Assembly: GCA_035489015.1 (NCBI GenBank)
Contig: DATHKR010000180.1
Span: forward strand, 51,097-115,096
Direction of reading: 5' to 3'
Length of the DNA stretch: 64,000 nucleotides
Origin: DATFRY01 sp035489015
Lineage (GTDB): Bacteria > Myxococcota_A > Polyangia > Haliangiales > Haliangiaceae
A model generated the notes under the pieces. It was given only the letters and a program-made list of their open reading frames with translations. It was not told the DNA's origin and did not search any database. Each line of letters opens with the position of its first letter. Within the stretch, counting starts at the first letter, position 1. Of this stretch, positions 55,771 through 64,000 are shown one piece after another. A program made the position numbers and the translations under genes.

Positions 55771-56826
55771 TCAGAACCTACCGCCCAGCACCAGGCCGGC
55801 CGCGTCGGGGGTTGCCAGTGGGGATACTCGAAGCGCGAAGCCGGATTCGCCGGGCATGACCGTGCGAGGGCGGTTGAGGTAAACCCATACCAGCCCGGTG
55901 ACGGCGACCGCGCCGCCGGTGATGGCCGCGGTGATCGCGATGCGGTCCTCGAGCTCGGCCCGGGACTCGAGATCGGCCAGCGCGCGGCCGATCTCTCCCT
56001 GCGAGCAGCCGTCGTCCATGCACATCTGTTCGAGATCGGCGTCGTGCCGGTCCATGTCGGCGCGGGCCTTCAGCTCGAGGAGGCCGCCGAGGAGCATCAG
56101 TCCCGCCCCGGTTCCGGTGACCGCCCAGGGCTTCCAGCTGGGCCACGGCTGCTGGATCACCGCCGCCTCGGTGACACGGATGAGCCGGATGTCGACCGCC
56201 TCGGTCCTGCCCGGCACCGACGTGAAATCGCGCGTGACGGTCAGGAATCCCGGCTTGCGGGCCACGATCTGGTGGCGGCCGGCCAGCAGGCGGCGCGTGC
56301 TGCGGGCGGGACAGACCAGCAGGTCCTGCCCGTCCATCGTCACCCGGGCCCCCGGCTCGCCGCAGCTCACCCGGAGCGCCGCGATCTGTCCCTCGAGCAG
56401 CTTGCGGTAGTTGACCGTCTCCGCATAGACCTCCGGCTTCTGGTGCGGCGCGGGGCCGTACTTCAGCGCCAGGAGCGCGCTCTCGTACGCCTCGAGCGGC
56501 CGGCCCAGGTTGATGAGGCAGACGACCATGTTGGCGCGGATGGCCGGGTGGTCCCAGGCGCGGATCGCGAGGCGGTACTGCTCGAGCGCCGCCGCGTAGC
56601 GGTTCTCGACCAGGAGCTCGTTCCCCCTGGCGAGCAGCTCGGTCGCCCGCGCCTTCCGCTCCGCCGAGACTCCGATGGACCAGGGCTGGGAGGCGGCGCG
56701 GTCGTCACCCGGCGGGCCGGGCGGCTCGGGCACGGCGGGCGGCCCGGGCACGGCGTGCGGATCCGCTCCGGCCGATCCGCCGAACAGCGCGACCAGCGCC
56801 AGGGCCGCGGTCGACCGCCGGATCAT
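55771..56826 (-). CDS. PEGA-type membrane protein with tetratricopeptide-like region
   Basis: A 351-residue protein: signal peptide (MIRRSTAALALVALFGGSAGA), a helical repeat region (about 60-140), and a PEGA-like beta domain (about 150-220, LRVSCGEPGARVTMDGQDLL). Two transmembrane segments follow (about 232-256 and 300-322) with a Cys-containing loop. PEGA domains in myxobacteria often couple surface binding to kinases. It overlaps the upstream gene by 4 bases and ends 5 bases before the kinase-STAND gene, so they are co-translated. Confidence 0.85.
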   Translation of the reverse strand: MIRRSTAALALVALFGGSAGADPHAVPGPPAVPEPPGPPGDDRAASQPWSIGVSAERKARATELLARGNELLVENRYAAALEQYRLAIRAWDHPAIRANMVVCLINLGRPLEAYESALLALKYGPAPHQKPEVYAETVNYRKLLEGQIAALRVSCGEPGARVTMDGQDLLVCPARSTRRLLAGRHQIVARKPGFLTVTRDFTSVPGRTEAVDIRLIRVTEAAVIQQPWPSWKPWAVTGTGAGLMLLGGLLELKARADMDRHDADLEQMCMDDGCSQGEIGRALADLESRAELEDRIAITAAITGGAVAVTGLVWVYLNRPRTVMPGESGFALRVSPLATPDAAGLVLGGRF

Positions 56827-59183
56827 CGGCCTCGCCTCCCGCGAGCCTGGCAATCGCTGTCGTCCCCGTCGGTGAGACCATCGTCGTCGTCGTCGACGCC
56901 GTCGCTACAGCCGGTCTCGCTGGCGCGCTGGTTCCAGAAGCGCGTCCTCACGAACTGGCCGAGGCCGCCGACCTCGAAGATGACGTTCGTCATCAACAGC
57001 CGCGACGGCGACGCCGCGACCACGTCCCCGGGCAGCGCCGAGGAGCGGATCGGCGACCAGACCCGGCCGTCGAAGTGTGCCTCGCTGCCCAGGAACACGT
57101 CGTCGGAGGCGGTGCCGACCAGGTGGCCGAAACCGGTCGTGACCTGGGAGCTCCATGCCGCGCCATCCCAGTGGCGGAGCCGCGCGTCATCGTCGTCGCC
57201 GCCGAGCCCCTGGAACACCCACACGTCGCCGGGTCCGCTGCCCCAGACCGACAGGAACGGCTGGTTCCCCTCGGCGCCGTCGTGGCAGGTCCACGCGGAG
57301 CCGTCGAAGTGGGCCAGGAGATCGTTCCCCACCACCCACACGTCCTCGGCGCTGCTCGCCCAGCCCTCGGTGCCCACCCCCAGGCCGCACGGCGGCTCGA
57401 TCGCGGGGAGATCGATCCAGCTCTGGCCGTCGAAGTGGACGATGCGCGAGGGCGCCGCGTCCTCGCTGGTCATCGCGTACACGTCCGTCGAGCCGGCCGT
57501 CCACAGATCGATGAACCTGGCGCCCGGCTCGGCGTGCACGAGCGACCAGGTCGCGCCGTCCCACTCGTAGATGGTGCCGCCGCTGCCGGCCGCGAAGCCG
57601 CGGCCGCCGGCGAATCCGGTCACCTGGTTCAGGTTCTCGTCGAAGGAGTACGTCGCGCCATCGGAGTGGAGAGCAACCCCTTCACCGGTCCCGCGCACGG
57701 AGCCGACCGCGATCCACTGGTCGCGCTCGATCGCCCATGCGTCGAACCAGTCGCCGTCCGGAGCCAGCGTGGGGCCGGTTCCGGCCCCGAACCAGCGCCT
57801 CACCGCGCCCTCGTCGTCCAGATCCCGGGCTGCGACCGCGGTCGCGCGCCCGTCCACCCAGAGCGGCTGCGCGCCGTCGCTGTGCCCCTCGAGCAGGAGC
57901 GACCAGCTCGACCCGTCGTAGCGCCACACGTCACCGCGGGGGCCGACGCTGACCCAGAGGTCGTTCGCTCCGGTCGCGGCGATCCATCCCCGGCCGTTCA
58001 GCTCCTCCTCGAAGGACAGCATGACCCGCCAGCGCTGGCCGTCGAAGCGGCGCACGCTGCTGCCGCTGACGGTCCAGATCTCGCTGCTCGAAGCGGCCCA
58101 GATCCCGGCCAGGTCCTCGGTCGTGCCGCTGTCGATGGCCGACCACCGGCGACCGTCGTAGCGGACGAGGTGCCCGTCCTCACCGGCGGCGTAGACCTCG
58201 TCCGGCCCGACGCCCCAGATCGCCTGCAGCCTGGCCGACCCGGGGGTGCGCTGCGCCGACCAGCGCGCGCCGTCGAAGTGAATCACGCCCTCCCTGCCGA
58301 CCGCGAAGACGTCGGAGGCCGAGCTGCCCCAGATCTCGATCAGGCCGCGAACCGGCGCCGCCACCACGCTCCAGCGCGAGCCGTCCCAGTGAGCGAGATT
58401 GTCCCCGTCGATGCCGAGCACCCAGATGTCGCGCGCCGAGCTCGCCCACAGCGCGGTGCCCCGGGCCAGGTCATCGTCGCCGCCGACCAGGTCCCAGCCT
58501 TGCCCTCCCTCGGCGGTGGTGCGGACGACGCCGGCTTGGATGATCGCGAAGAGCGAGTCGCCCGTGCCCCAGATATCGCCGATCGAACCGATGGCCGTGC
58601 CCGGCTGGGCCGGAGACTCGAGCGACCAGCCGAACTTCATGCAGGTCCCGCTGGTCAGGCCGGAGCAGTCGTCGGCGCAGGCCTGTCGGCCGGCGTCCAG
58701 GCCCAGCGCGAAACAGGACGCCGCGCCCGCCGGATCGAAGTCGGTGGGGTCGCAGGACTCATGGTCCTCGTCGAGGTGGCCGTCGCGGCAGGCTCCGGAG
58801 CAGCCCGATGAATCGATCCGGCAGCTGTCGTCGCAGGCGAGCTCTCCCCCGTAAGTCTGGTAGTCGTCGATGCAGGTCCGGTCACCGAAATCGCTGCCCT
58901 CGCACTCGTCCCGGCCGTTCAGCACGCCGTCCCCGCACGACGAGACGCAGTGTCCACCCAGGCAAACGCGCGCGCCGTCCGCACAGGCGATGCCGTCGGC
59001 CGCCGCCAGGCAATCGTCGCCCGGAGTCGAGCAGGTGTGGTTGACGGTGTCGCACACGCTGTCTGGACTGCAGATCCGGCCATCTCGGCACACGGTCCAG
59101 TCAGATTCGACGCAGCCCGCCATCAGGAGCGGCAGGATCGAGATCGGAAGCACACGAAGAACCATCGGGTCGAGCTTGCTCAC
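56823..59183 (-). CDS. Cys-rich, propeller-repeat lipoprotein
   Basis: A 786-residue lipoprotein (MAGC lipobox near residue 24). The N-terminal 150 residues are dense in Cys (CGDGVLNGRDEC, CRDGHLDEDHESC and similar), of the DUF4215/myxobacterial kind. Then come about ten propeller-like repeats of the form IWGSSASDVFAVGREG...HFDGARW. The C-terminal DGVDDDDDGLTDGDDSDC is a calcium-type Asp-rich motif common in myxobacteria. GTG 59183 (GGAGAG 5 bases upstream) is chosen. It is the first gene of the operon and probably the surface sensor for the kinase. Confidence 0.85.
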   Translation of the reverse strand: MSKLDPMVLRVLPISILPLLMAGCVESDWTVCRDGRICSPDSVCDTVNHTCSTPGDDCLAAADGIACADGARVCLGGHCVSSCGDGVLNGRDECEGSDFGDRTCIDDYQTYGGELACDDSCRIDSSGCSGACRDGHLDEDHESCDPTDFDPAGAASCFALGLDAGRQACADDCSGLTSGTCMKFGWSLESPAQPGTAIGSIGDIWGTGDSLFAIIQAGVVRTTAEGGQGWDLVGGDDDLARGTALWASSARDIWVLGIDGDNLAHWDGSRWSVVAAPVRGLIEIWGSSASDVFAVGREGVIHFDGARWSAQRTPGSARLQAIWGVGPDEVYAAGEDGHLVRYDGRRWSAIDSGTTEDLAGIWAASSSEIWTVSGSSVRRFDGQRWRVMLSFEEELNGRGWIAATGANDLWVSVGPRGDVWRYDGSSWSLLLEGHSDGAQPLWVDGRATAVAARDLDDEGAVRRWFGAGTGPTLAPDGDWFDAWAIERDQWIAVGSVRGTGEGVALHSDGATYSFDENLNQVTGFAGGRGFAAGSGGTIYEWDGATWSLVHAEPGARFIDLWTAGSTDVYAMTSEDAAPSRIVHFDGQSWIDLPAIEPPCGLGVGTEGWASSAEDVWVVGNDLLAHFDGSAWTCHDGAEGNQPFLSVWGSGPGDVWVFQGLGGDDDDARLRHWDGAAWSSQVTTGFGHLVGTASDDVFLGSEAHFDGRVWSPIRSSALPGDVVAASPSRLLMTNVIFEVGGLGQFVRTRFWNQRASETGCSDGVDDDDDGLTDGDDSDCQARGRRGR

Positions 59184-59434
59184 GGCCACTCTCCATCGCG
59201 GAGACGAGGTCACAGTCGCCACCGGGCCGCGTGGTCCTTCAGGCCGGATGTCAGCCTGTGCAGGCCTGGGAACCTATCACGACCCGCGCCGCTCGACGCC
59301 TGTCCCCTGCTGGCCGGCGCAGCTCCGGCGCGCCGGGCGGGACGTGCGTGGCGACACGGCCGCGGACGCAGCTCGCCGGGTATCGGGGCTGCGTGCACGG
59401 CGGTAGACTCGCCTTGCCGTCGGAGACCTCCGCC

Positions 59435-60211
59435 ATGACCACCGTCGACGTCCAGCAAAGCGGCATCTGGCAGCTGTCCAGCGTCATCGTGGCCGACGCC
59501 GGTGAGTGCCTCGTCATCGACCCTGGATACTTCCCGCGCGAGCTGGCGGACCTGGCCGGCGCGGCCGCCGCGCGCGGCAGGACCGCCCGCGTGGCCTTCA
59601 CTCACGGCCACTGGGATCACGTGATCGGCTGGAGCAGCTTCCCGGGCGCCGAGGTGGTCGGCTCGACCCGCCTGGCTGACGACGTCGCCGGCGATGCGGC
59701 GCCCGCGGCGCGCAACCTGGCCAGCGCGCGCGACTTCGACGGGCGCTGGTACGTCGCGCGCCCCGAGCCGCTCGCCTGGCCCGAGCGGGTGCGCCCGATC
59801 GGCGACGGCGAGACCCTGACCGTCGGCGGGGCGACGCTCCTCGCGCTCGCTCTGCCCGGCCACAGCCCGGACGGCCTCGCGCTCTTGCTCGACCGTCCGC
59901 GGGTCCTCTTCGCCGGTGACCACCTGTCGCCGTGCGAGATCCCGTTCGTCGACGATCTCGACGACTACCGCGCCACCTTGCGCCGCCTGCTCGCGCTCCT
60001 GCCCGAGCTCGACGAGGTGGTCCCGGGCCATGGTCCGCGCCTCACCTCGGCCCAGGCCGCCGACATCGCGCGCGCCGATCTCGAGTACCTGGAGGCGCTG
60101 GCCGACGCCGGCCGCGACGCCGCCGCCATCCCTCTGCCGCGCGCCGCCGACGTGCCCGGCATGCGCGAGCATCACGCCGACAACATCGCGGCGGCACGCC
60201 GCCCGCGCTAG
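59435..60211 (+). CDS. Metallo-beta-lactamase-fold hydrolase
   Basis: A 258-residue protein with the metal motif THGHWDH (HxHxDH), a second ligand site LPGHSPDG, the Asp in AGDHLSP, and the last His in VPGHGPR. The fold is that of glyoxalase II and related hydrolases; the substrate is not defined. GGAG lies 9 bases before ATG 59435. It is divergent from the propeller lipoprotein and 12 bases before the next gene. Confidence 0.92.
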   Translation: MTTVDVQQSGIWQLSSVIVADAGECLVIDPGYFPRELADLAGAAAARGRTARVAFTHGHWDHVIGWSSFPGAEVVGSTRLADDVAGDAAPAARNLASARDFDGRWYVARPEPLAWPERVRPIGDGETLTVGGATLLALALPGHSPDGLALLLDRPRVLFAGDHLSPCEIPFVDDLDDYRATLRRLLALLPELDEVVPGHGPRLTSAQAADIARADLEYLEALADAGRDAAAIPLPRAADVPGMREHHADNIAAARRPR

Positions 60212-60223
60212 AACGACACCGCG

Positions 60224-61126
60224 ATGAGGTCACCGGTCCTGCTGACGGTCATCGCCCTCTCGACGGCGTGCGACGACGCGGCGCCACCGGCGGATTCCTG
60301 CCCGGCGCCGACGATCGAGGCCGGCGACCCATCTCCGCAGCTCGCCAGCGCGCCGGCCGCGGTGCGGGTGGGTGCGAGCACGTACTCGGGGCAGGGGCTC
60401 ACCACCACGCGCGCGCGGGCCGAGCTGCGGTTCGAGCCCCTCCCCGCGCTTCATGTGGTCGACTCCGAGGAGGGAGCTTGTCGCCGCCTGGCGGCCGCGA
60501 TCTACCACTGCCAGCCGGCCTGTCCGTCGGACGCCCTCTGCACCGGCGAGAATCTCTGCACGACCGTCGGGCTGGCCCGGTCGGCCGGCGCGCTCACGGT
60601 CACCGTCGGTGACGACCCGGCGGTCCTGCAGCCGGACGCGACCCTCCGCTACCAGAGCGACGAGCTCGCGCCCGCCGCTTGCTCGTCGGTCGACGTGACC
60701 GCGGCCGGCGATGACTTCCCGCCGTTTGCGCTCGAGTCGGCGCTGGTCCCGCCGGTCGAGATCACCAACCTGGCGGAGCTCGGCTACTTCGCGGGGGAGG
60801 GCCTGACGGTCCGCTGGCAGCCCGCCGATCCGGGCGCCCGGGTCCGGATCACCTTCCGGGCCGACTCGGCCAGCCACGGCGCCGTCTACCCCTCGATCAT
60901 CGAGTGCGACGCGCGCGACGACGCCGGCGAGATCGACGTGCCGGTATCGATGATGGACGCACACATCGCCGAGTTCGGGTGTGGGCTGTGTCCATCGACG
61001 TCGGTGACTCGATACCGGCGAGCGGTCACCGTGGCCGACGAGACCGAGGTGGAGCTCGTCACCGAGGACGAGCAGCTCATCTTTCTCTACCCGGGCGGGG
61101 TCGGGGTGCCCCGGGGCTTGCCCTGA
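60224..61126 (+). CDS. Putative lipoprotein with Cys-rich region
   Basis: A 300-residue protein with a lipoprotein signal (ALSTAC near residue 16). It has two Cys-rich segments (ACRRLAAAIYHCQPACPSDALCTGENLC and EFGCGLC) and beta-rich domains. The C-terminal half has the motif GEGLTVRWQP, seen in other myxobacterial lipoproteins. The function is unknown. It lies between the MBL hydrolase (12 bases) and tgt (2 bases) on the same strand. Confidence 0.8.
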   Translation: MRSPVLLTVIALSTACDDAAPPADSCPAPTIEAGDPSPQLASAPAAVRVGASTYSGQGLTTTRARAELRFEPLPALHVVDSEEGACRRLAAAIYHCQPACPSDALCTGENLCTTVGLARSAGALTVTVGDDPAVLQPDATLRYQSDELAPAACSSVDVTAAGDDFPPFALESALVPPVEITNLAELGYFAGEGLTVRWQPADPGARVRITFRADSASHGAVYPSIIECDARDDAGEIDVPVSMMDAHIAEFGCGLCPSTSVTRYRRAVTVADETEVELVTEDEQLIFLYPGGVGVPRGLP

Positions 61127-61128
61127 CG

Positions 61129-62274
<1,146 letters not shown>

Positions 62275-62284
62275 TGAGCGATCG

Positions 62285-63118
62285 ATGAGCGATCACGAGG
62301 TCGTCACCACCCGGAGCGGCGCGCGGGCCATGCTCGATCGCGCCACCGGCCAGGTCATGCACCCGGTGGTGGGACCGCTGGCCGAGGCGGAGGAGCTCTA
62401 CGTCGCACCGTCGCGGCTGGCCGAGCGGCTGAGCGCCCCGGCGCGCGAGCCGCTCGTCGTCCTCGACGTCGGCCTCGGCGCCGGTTCCAACGCGGTCGCG
62501 GCGTGGCGGGTATCCGAGGCCCGCGCCGGCGGCCGGGTGATGGAGATCGTCAGCTTCGACCGGACCGTGGCCGCCCTCGCCCTCGCCCTCGAGCCGGACC
62601 ACGCGCCCGCGTTCGGTCTCGACGGCCCCGCCGGCGCCGCCGCGCGCGCGCTGCTCGCCGACGGTTGCCACGCCACGCCGCGCACGACCTGGCGGCTGGT
62701 GCTCGGCGACCTGCCGGGCGCGCTGTCGGCGACCGCGCTCGCCGCCGACGTCGTCTTCTGGGATCCGTTCTCGCCGAGCGCGAACCCGGATCTGTGGAGC
62801 CTGGCCGCGTTCGCCGCGCTGCGCAGCCGCTGCGGCGACCGGGCCACGGTGCACACCTACAGCGCGGCCACGTCGACCCGCGCGGCCATGCTGCTGGCCG
62901 GCTTCGCGGTCGGGGCCGGCGCATCGACCGGCACGATGGGGCAGACCACCGTCGGCGCGATCGACCCGGCCGACCTGGCGCAGCCGCTCGACCGACGGTG
63001 GCTCGATCGCCTGCGGCGCTCCTCCGCCCCGCTGCCGGTGGACGCGCCGGTGGACGCGTTCGATCGGATCGCGGCGATGCGCCAGTTCGTGTCGTGGCCG
63101 CCGGTGCCTGATCTTTGA
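62285..63118 (+). CDS. MnmC-like methyltransferase
   Basis: A 277-residue SAM-dependent enzyme with motif LDVGLGAGSNAVAAW (near 60), VVFWDPFSPSANPDLW and TVHTYSAATSTRAAM, as in the methyltransferase domain of MnmC (the wobble-uridine 5-methylaminomethyl step). The FAD-dependent oxidase domain of full MnmC is absent. It lies 10 bases after tgt, so both act on tRNA anticodon position 34 (inference). An alternative is a general SAM methyltransferase. Confidence 0.85.
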   Translation: MSDHEVVTTRSGARAMLDRATGQVMHPVVGPLAEAEELYVAPSRLAERLSAPAREPLVVLDVGLGAGSNAVAAWRVSEARAGGRVMEIVSFDRTVAALALALEPDHAPAFGLDGPAGAAARALLADGCHATPRTTWRLVLGDLPGALSATALAADVVFWDPFSPSANPDLWSLAAFAALRSRCGDRATVHTYSAATSTRAAMLLAGFAVGAGASTGTMGQTTVGAIDPADLAQPLDRRWLDRLRRSSAPLPVDAPVDAFDRIAAMRQFVSWPPVPDL

Positions 63119-63122
63119 TTTT

Positions 63123-63151
63123 GGGGCTGCGGACCGGACCCGGTGAGCCCC
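63123..63151. terminator. Hairpin between convergent MnmC-like and def genes
   Basis: GGGGCT...AGCCCC with inner ACCG-GACC-CGGT, with an asymmetric internal loop of four and one bases. It is followed by no T tract on either strand, so the terminator call is tentative. Confidence 0.35.
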
Positions 63152-63154
63152 TCG

Positions 63155-63751
63155 TCAGGGCTCCGGCTTCCCGATCGCGGCGCGCACCTCGGCGACGCTT
63201 CGCTCACTCCAGTGGGTGGTGAAGTTCTCGACCGTCGACAGCGTGCGCGCCTCCATCCGGTCGCAGCACACGACGCCGCGCAGGTGATCGACCTCGTGCT
63301 GGAGGATGCGCGCGTACCAGCCGATCGCGACCTTGACGACGCGCTGGCCGTGCTCGTCGAGCGCCTCGACCCGGACCTTGCGCACGCGCGGCACGACCAT
63401 GGTGAAACCGGCGAAGCTGAGGCAGCCCTCGAACGCATCCACCACCTCGTCGGTCCGGTCGGTGAGGGTCGGGTTGACCAGCACGTGGAATGGCATCGCG
63501 TCGCGCTCGCGGGCCGCGCGCTCCTCGTCGGACAGGTCGTCGGGCCCGCCCGGATCCTCGATCACGACGAGCTGGATCGACTCGCCGATCTGCGGCGCGG
63601 CGAGCCCGACCCCGGGGGCCGCCCGCATCGTGTCGCGCATGTCATCGATGAGCTGCCGGATCCGGGGCGTGGCCAGCTCCGCGGGATCGAGGGGGCGGGC
63701 GACCTGGCGCAGCACCGGGTCGCCGACCTGGACGATGGGGAGGATCGCCAC
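63155..63751 (-). CDS. def: Peptide deformylase
   Basis: A 198-residue metal enzyme that removes the formyl group from new proteins. It has motif 1 GVGLAAPQIG, motif 2 EGCLSFAG (usually EGCLSVPG; Pro replaced by Ala), and motif 3 QHEVDHL. The start is GTG 63751. The long insertion (DDLSDEERAARERDAM, about 75-90) is seen in some actinobacterial and myxobacterial types. It lies 5 bases after the aldo/keto reductase stop. Confidence 0.95.
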   Translation of the reverse strand: MAILPIVQVGDPVLRQVARPLDPAELATPRIRQLIDDMRDTMRAAPGVGLAAPQIGESIQLVVIEDPGGPDDLSDEERAARERDAMPFHVLVNPTLTDRTDEVVDAFEGCLSFAGFTMVVPRVRKVRVEALDEHGQRVVKVAIGWYARILQHEVDHLRGVVCCDRMEARTLSTVENFTTHWSERSVAEVRAAIGKPEP

Positions 63752-63756
63752 GGTGA

Positions 63757-64000
63757 CTACCGGTTGAGCGAGCTCATCGCCGCGGCCGGGTAGCGCAATC
63801 CCGCCGCGGCGCCGACCGGGGCGATCGCGTCGATCCGGGCCAGCTCGTCGGCGGTGAGGGAGACCCGCTCGGCGGCCACGTTCTCCTCGAGGTAGCTCCG
63901 CCGCTTGGTCCCCGGGATCGGGACGATGTCATCGCCGCGGGAGAGCACCCAGGCAAGGGCGAGCTGCCCGGCGGTGACGCCCTTGTCGCGGGCGACCTGG
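63757..64000 (-). CDS. Aldo/keto reductase, C-terminal part only
   Basis: A C-terminal fragment (80 residues) running off the window edge. It has the family C-terminal sequence LALAWVLSRGDDIVPIPGTKRRSYLEEN, typical of the YakC/AKR13 type with the NADPH-contact region. Catalytic Asp, Tyr, Lys and His lie outside the window. It is in operon with def. Confidence 0.85.
   Translation of the reverse strand, partial: QVARDKGVTAGQLALAWVLSRGDDIVPIPGTKRRSYLEENVAAERVSLTADELARIDAIAPVGAAAGLRYPAAAMSSLNR

Overview
The window is a GC-rich (roughly 70% or more by eye) bacterial chromosome segment, densely coding on both strands. It holds about 52 genes I can support and no tRNA, rRNA, CRISPR array, complete insertion sequence or prophage that I can see. 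Several features point to a myxobacterium-type organism (Myxococcota, possibly near Haliangium/Kofleria; lineage is inference): eukaryotic-like Ser/Thr kinases, one fused to a STAND-like ATPase; an NtrC-type activator; a very large Reg_prop histidine kinase; many lipoproteins with low-complexity linkers; and Cys-rich modules of the CGDG...CDDGN...DGC and GWYGDGxCDxxC types in secreted proteins.

Layout. 1-8 kb: M16 peptidase, the ergothioneine pair egtB-egtD (overlapping ATGA), and a secreted M4 metallopeptidase with CUB and P domains that ends in a strong terminator. 8-15 kb: Reg_prop sensor kinase (minus), divergent benzoate-CoA-ligase-like enzyme, and an archaeal/eukaryotic-type prolyl-tRNA synthetase. 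15-18 kb: two universal stress proteins flanking an NtrC-family activator, with sigma-54-like promoter matches. 18-26 kb: peroxiredoxin, DUF924, Ser/Thr kinase, thioredoxin, HflX with an acidic insert, sirtuin, and a lipoprotein esterase overlapping a BNR-repeat (sialidase-like) gene.

26-38 kb: a 165-bp near-symmetric palindromic element bounded by CTAG, wax ester/DAG acyltransferase, type-B carboxylesterase, Uup-like ABC-F protein, ExoIII, a cluster of terminator-like hairpins, a repeat-containing lipoprotein, glycogen phosphorylase and an OmpR/HisKA two-component operon. 38-47 kb: a run of secreted or lipoprotein genes (beta-helix, propeller, Ig-like), then a TetR gene divergent from a lipase-like protein whose catalytic serine position reads alanine, with TetR-type palindromes at both starts. 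47-52 kb: two AraC regulators, two SDR enzymes, a formaldehyde-detoxifying Gfa and a conserved hypothetical. 52-59 kb: a TonB-like protein carrying a Cys-rich repeat, and an operon of propeller lipoprotein, PEGA-type membrane protein and kinase-STAND fusion. 59-64 kb: MBL-fold hydrolase, lipoprotein, divergent tRNA-guanine transglycosylase beside an MnmC-like methyltransferase, peptide deformylase and the 3' end of an aldo/keto reductase.

Themes are cell-surface sensing and signalling, redox and thiol protection (ergothioneine, thioredoxin, peroxiredoxin, Gfa), storage metabolism (wax esters, glycogen) and translation quality (ProRS, HflX, Uup, Tgt, Def). All family calls come from reading motifs in the translated sequence. 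No database search was run.
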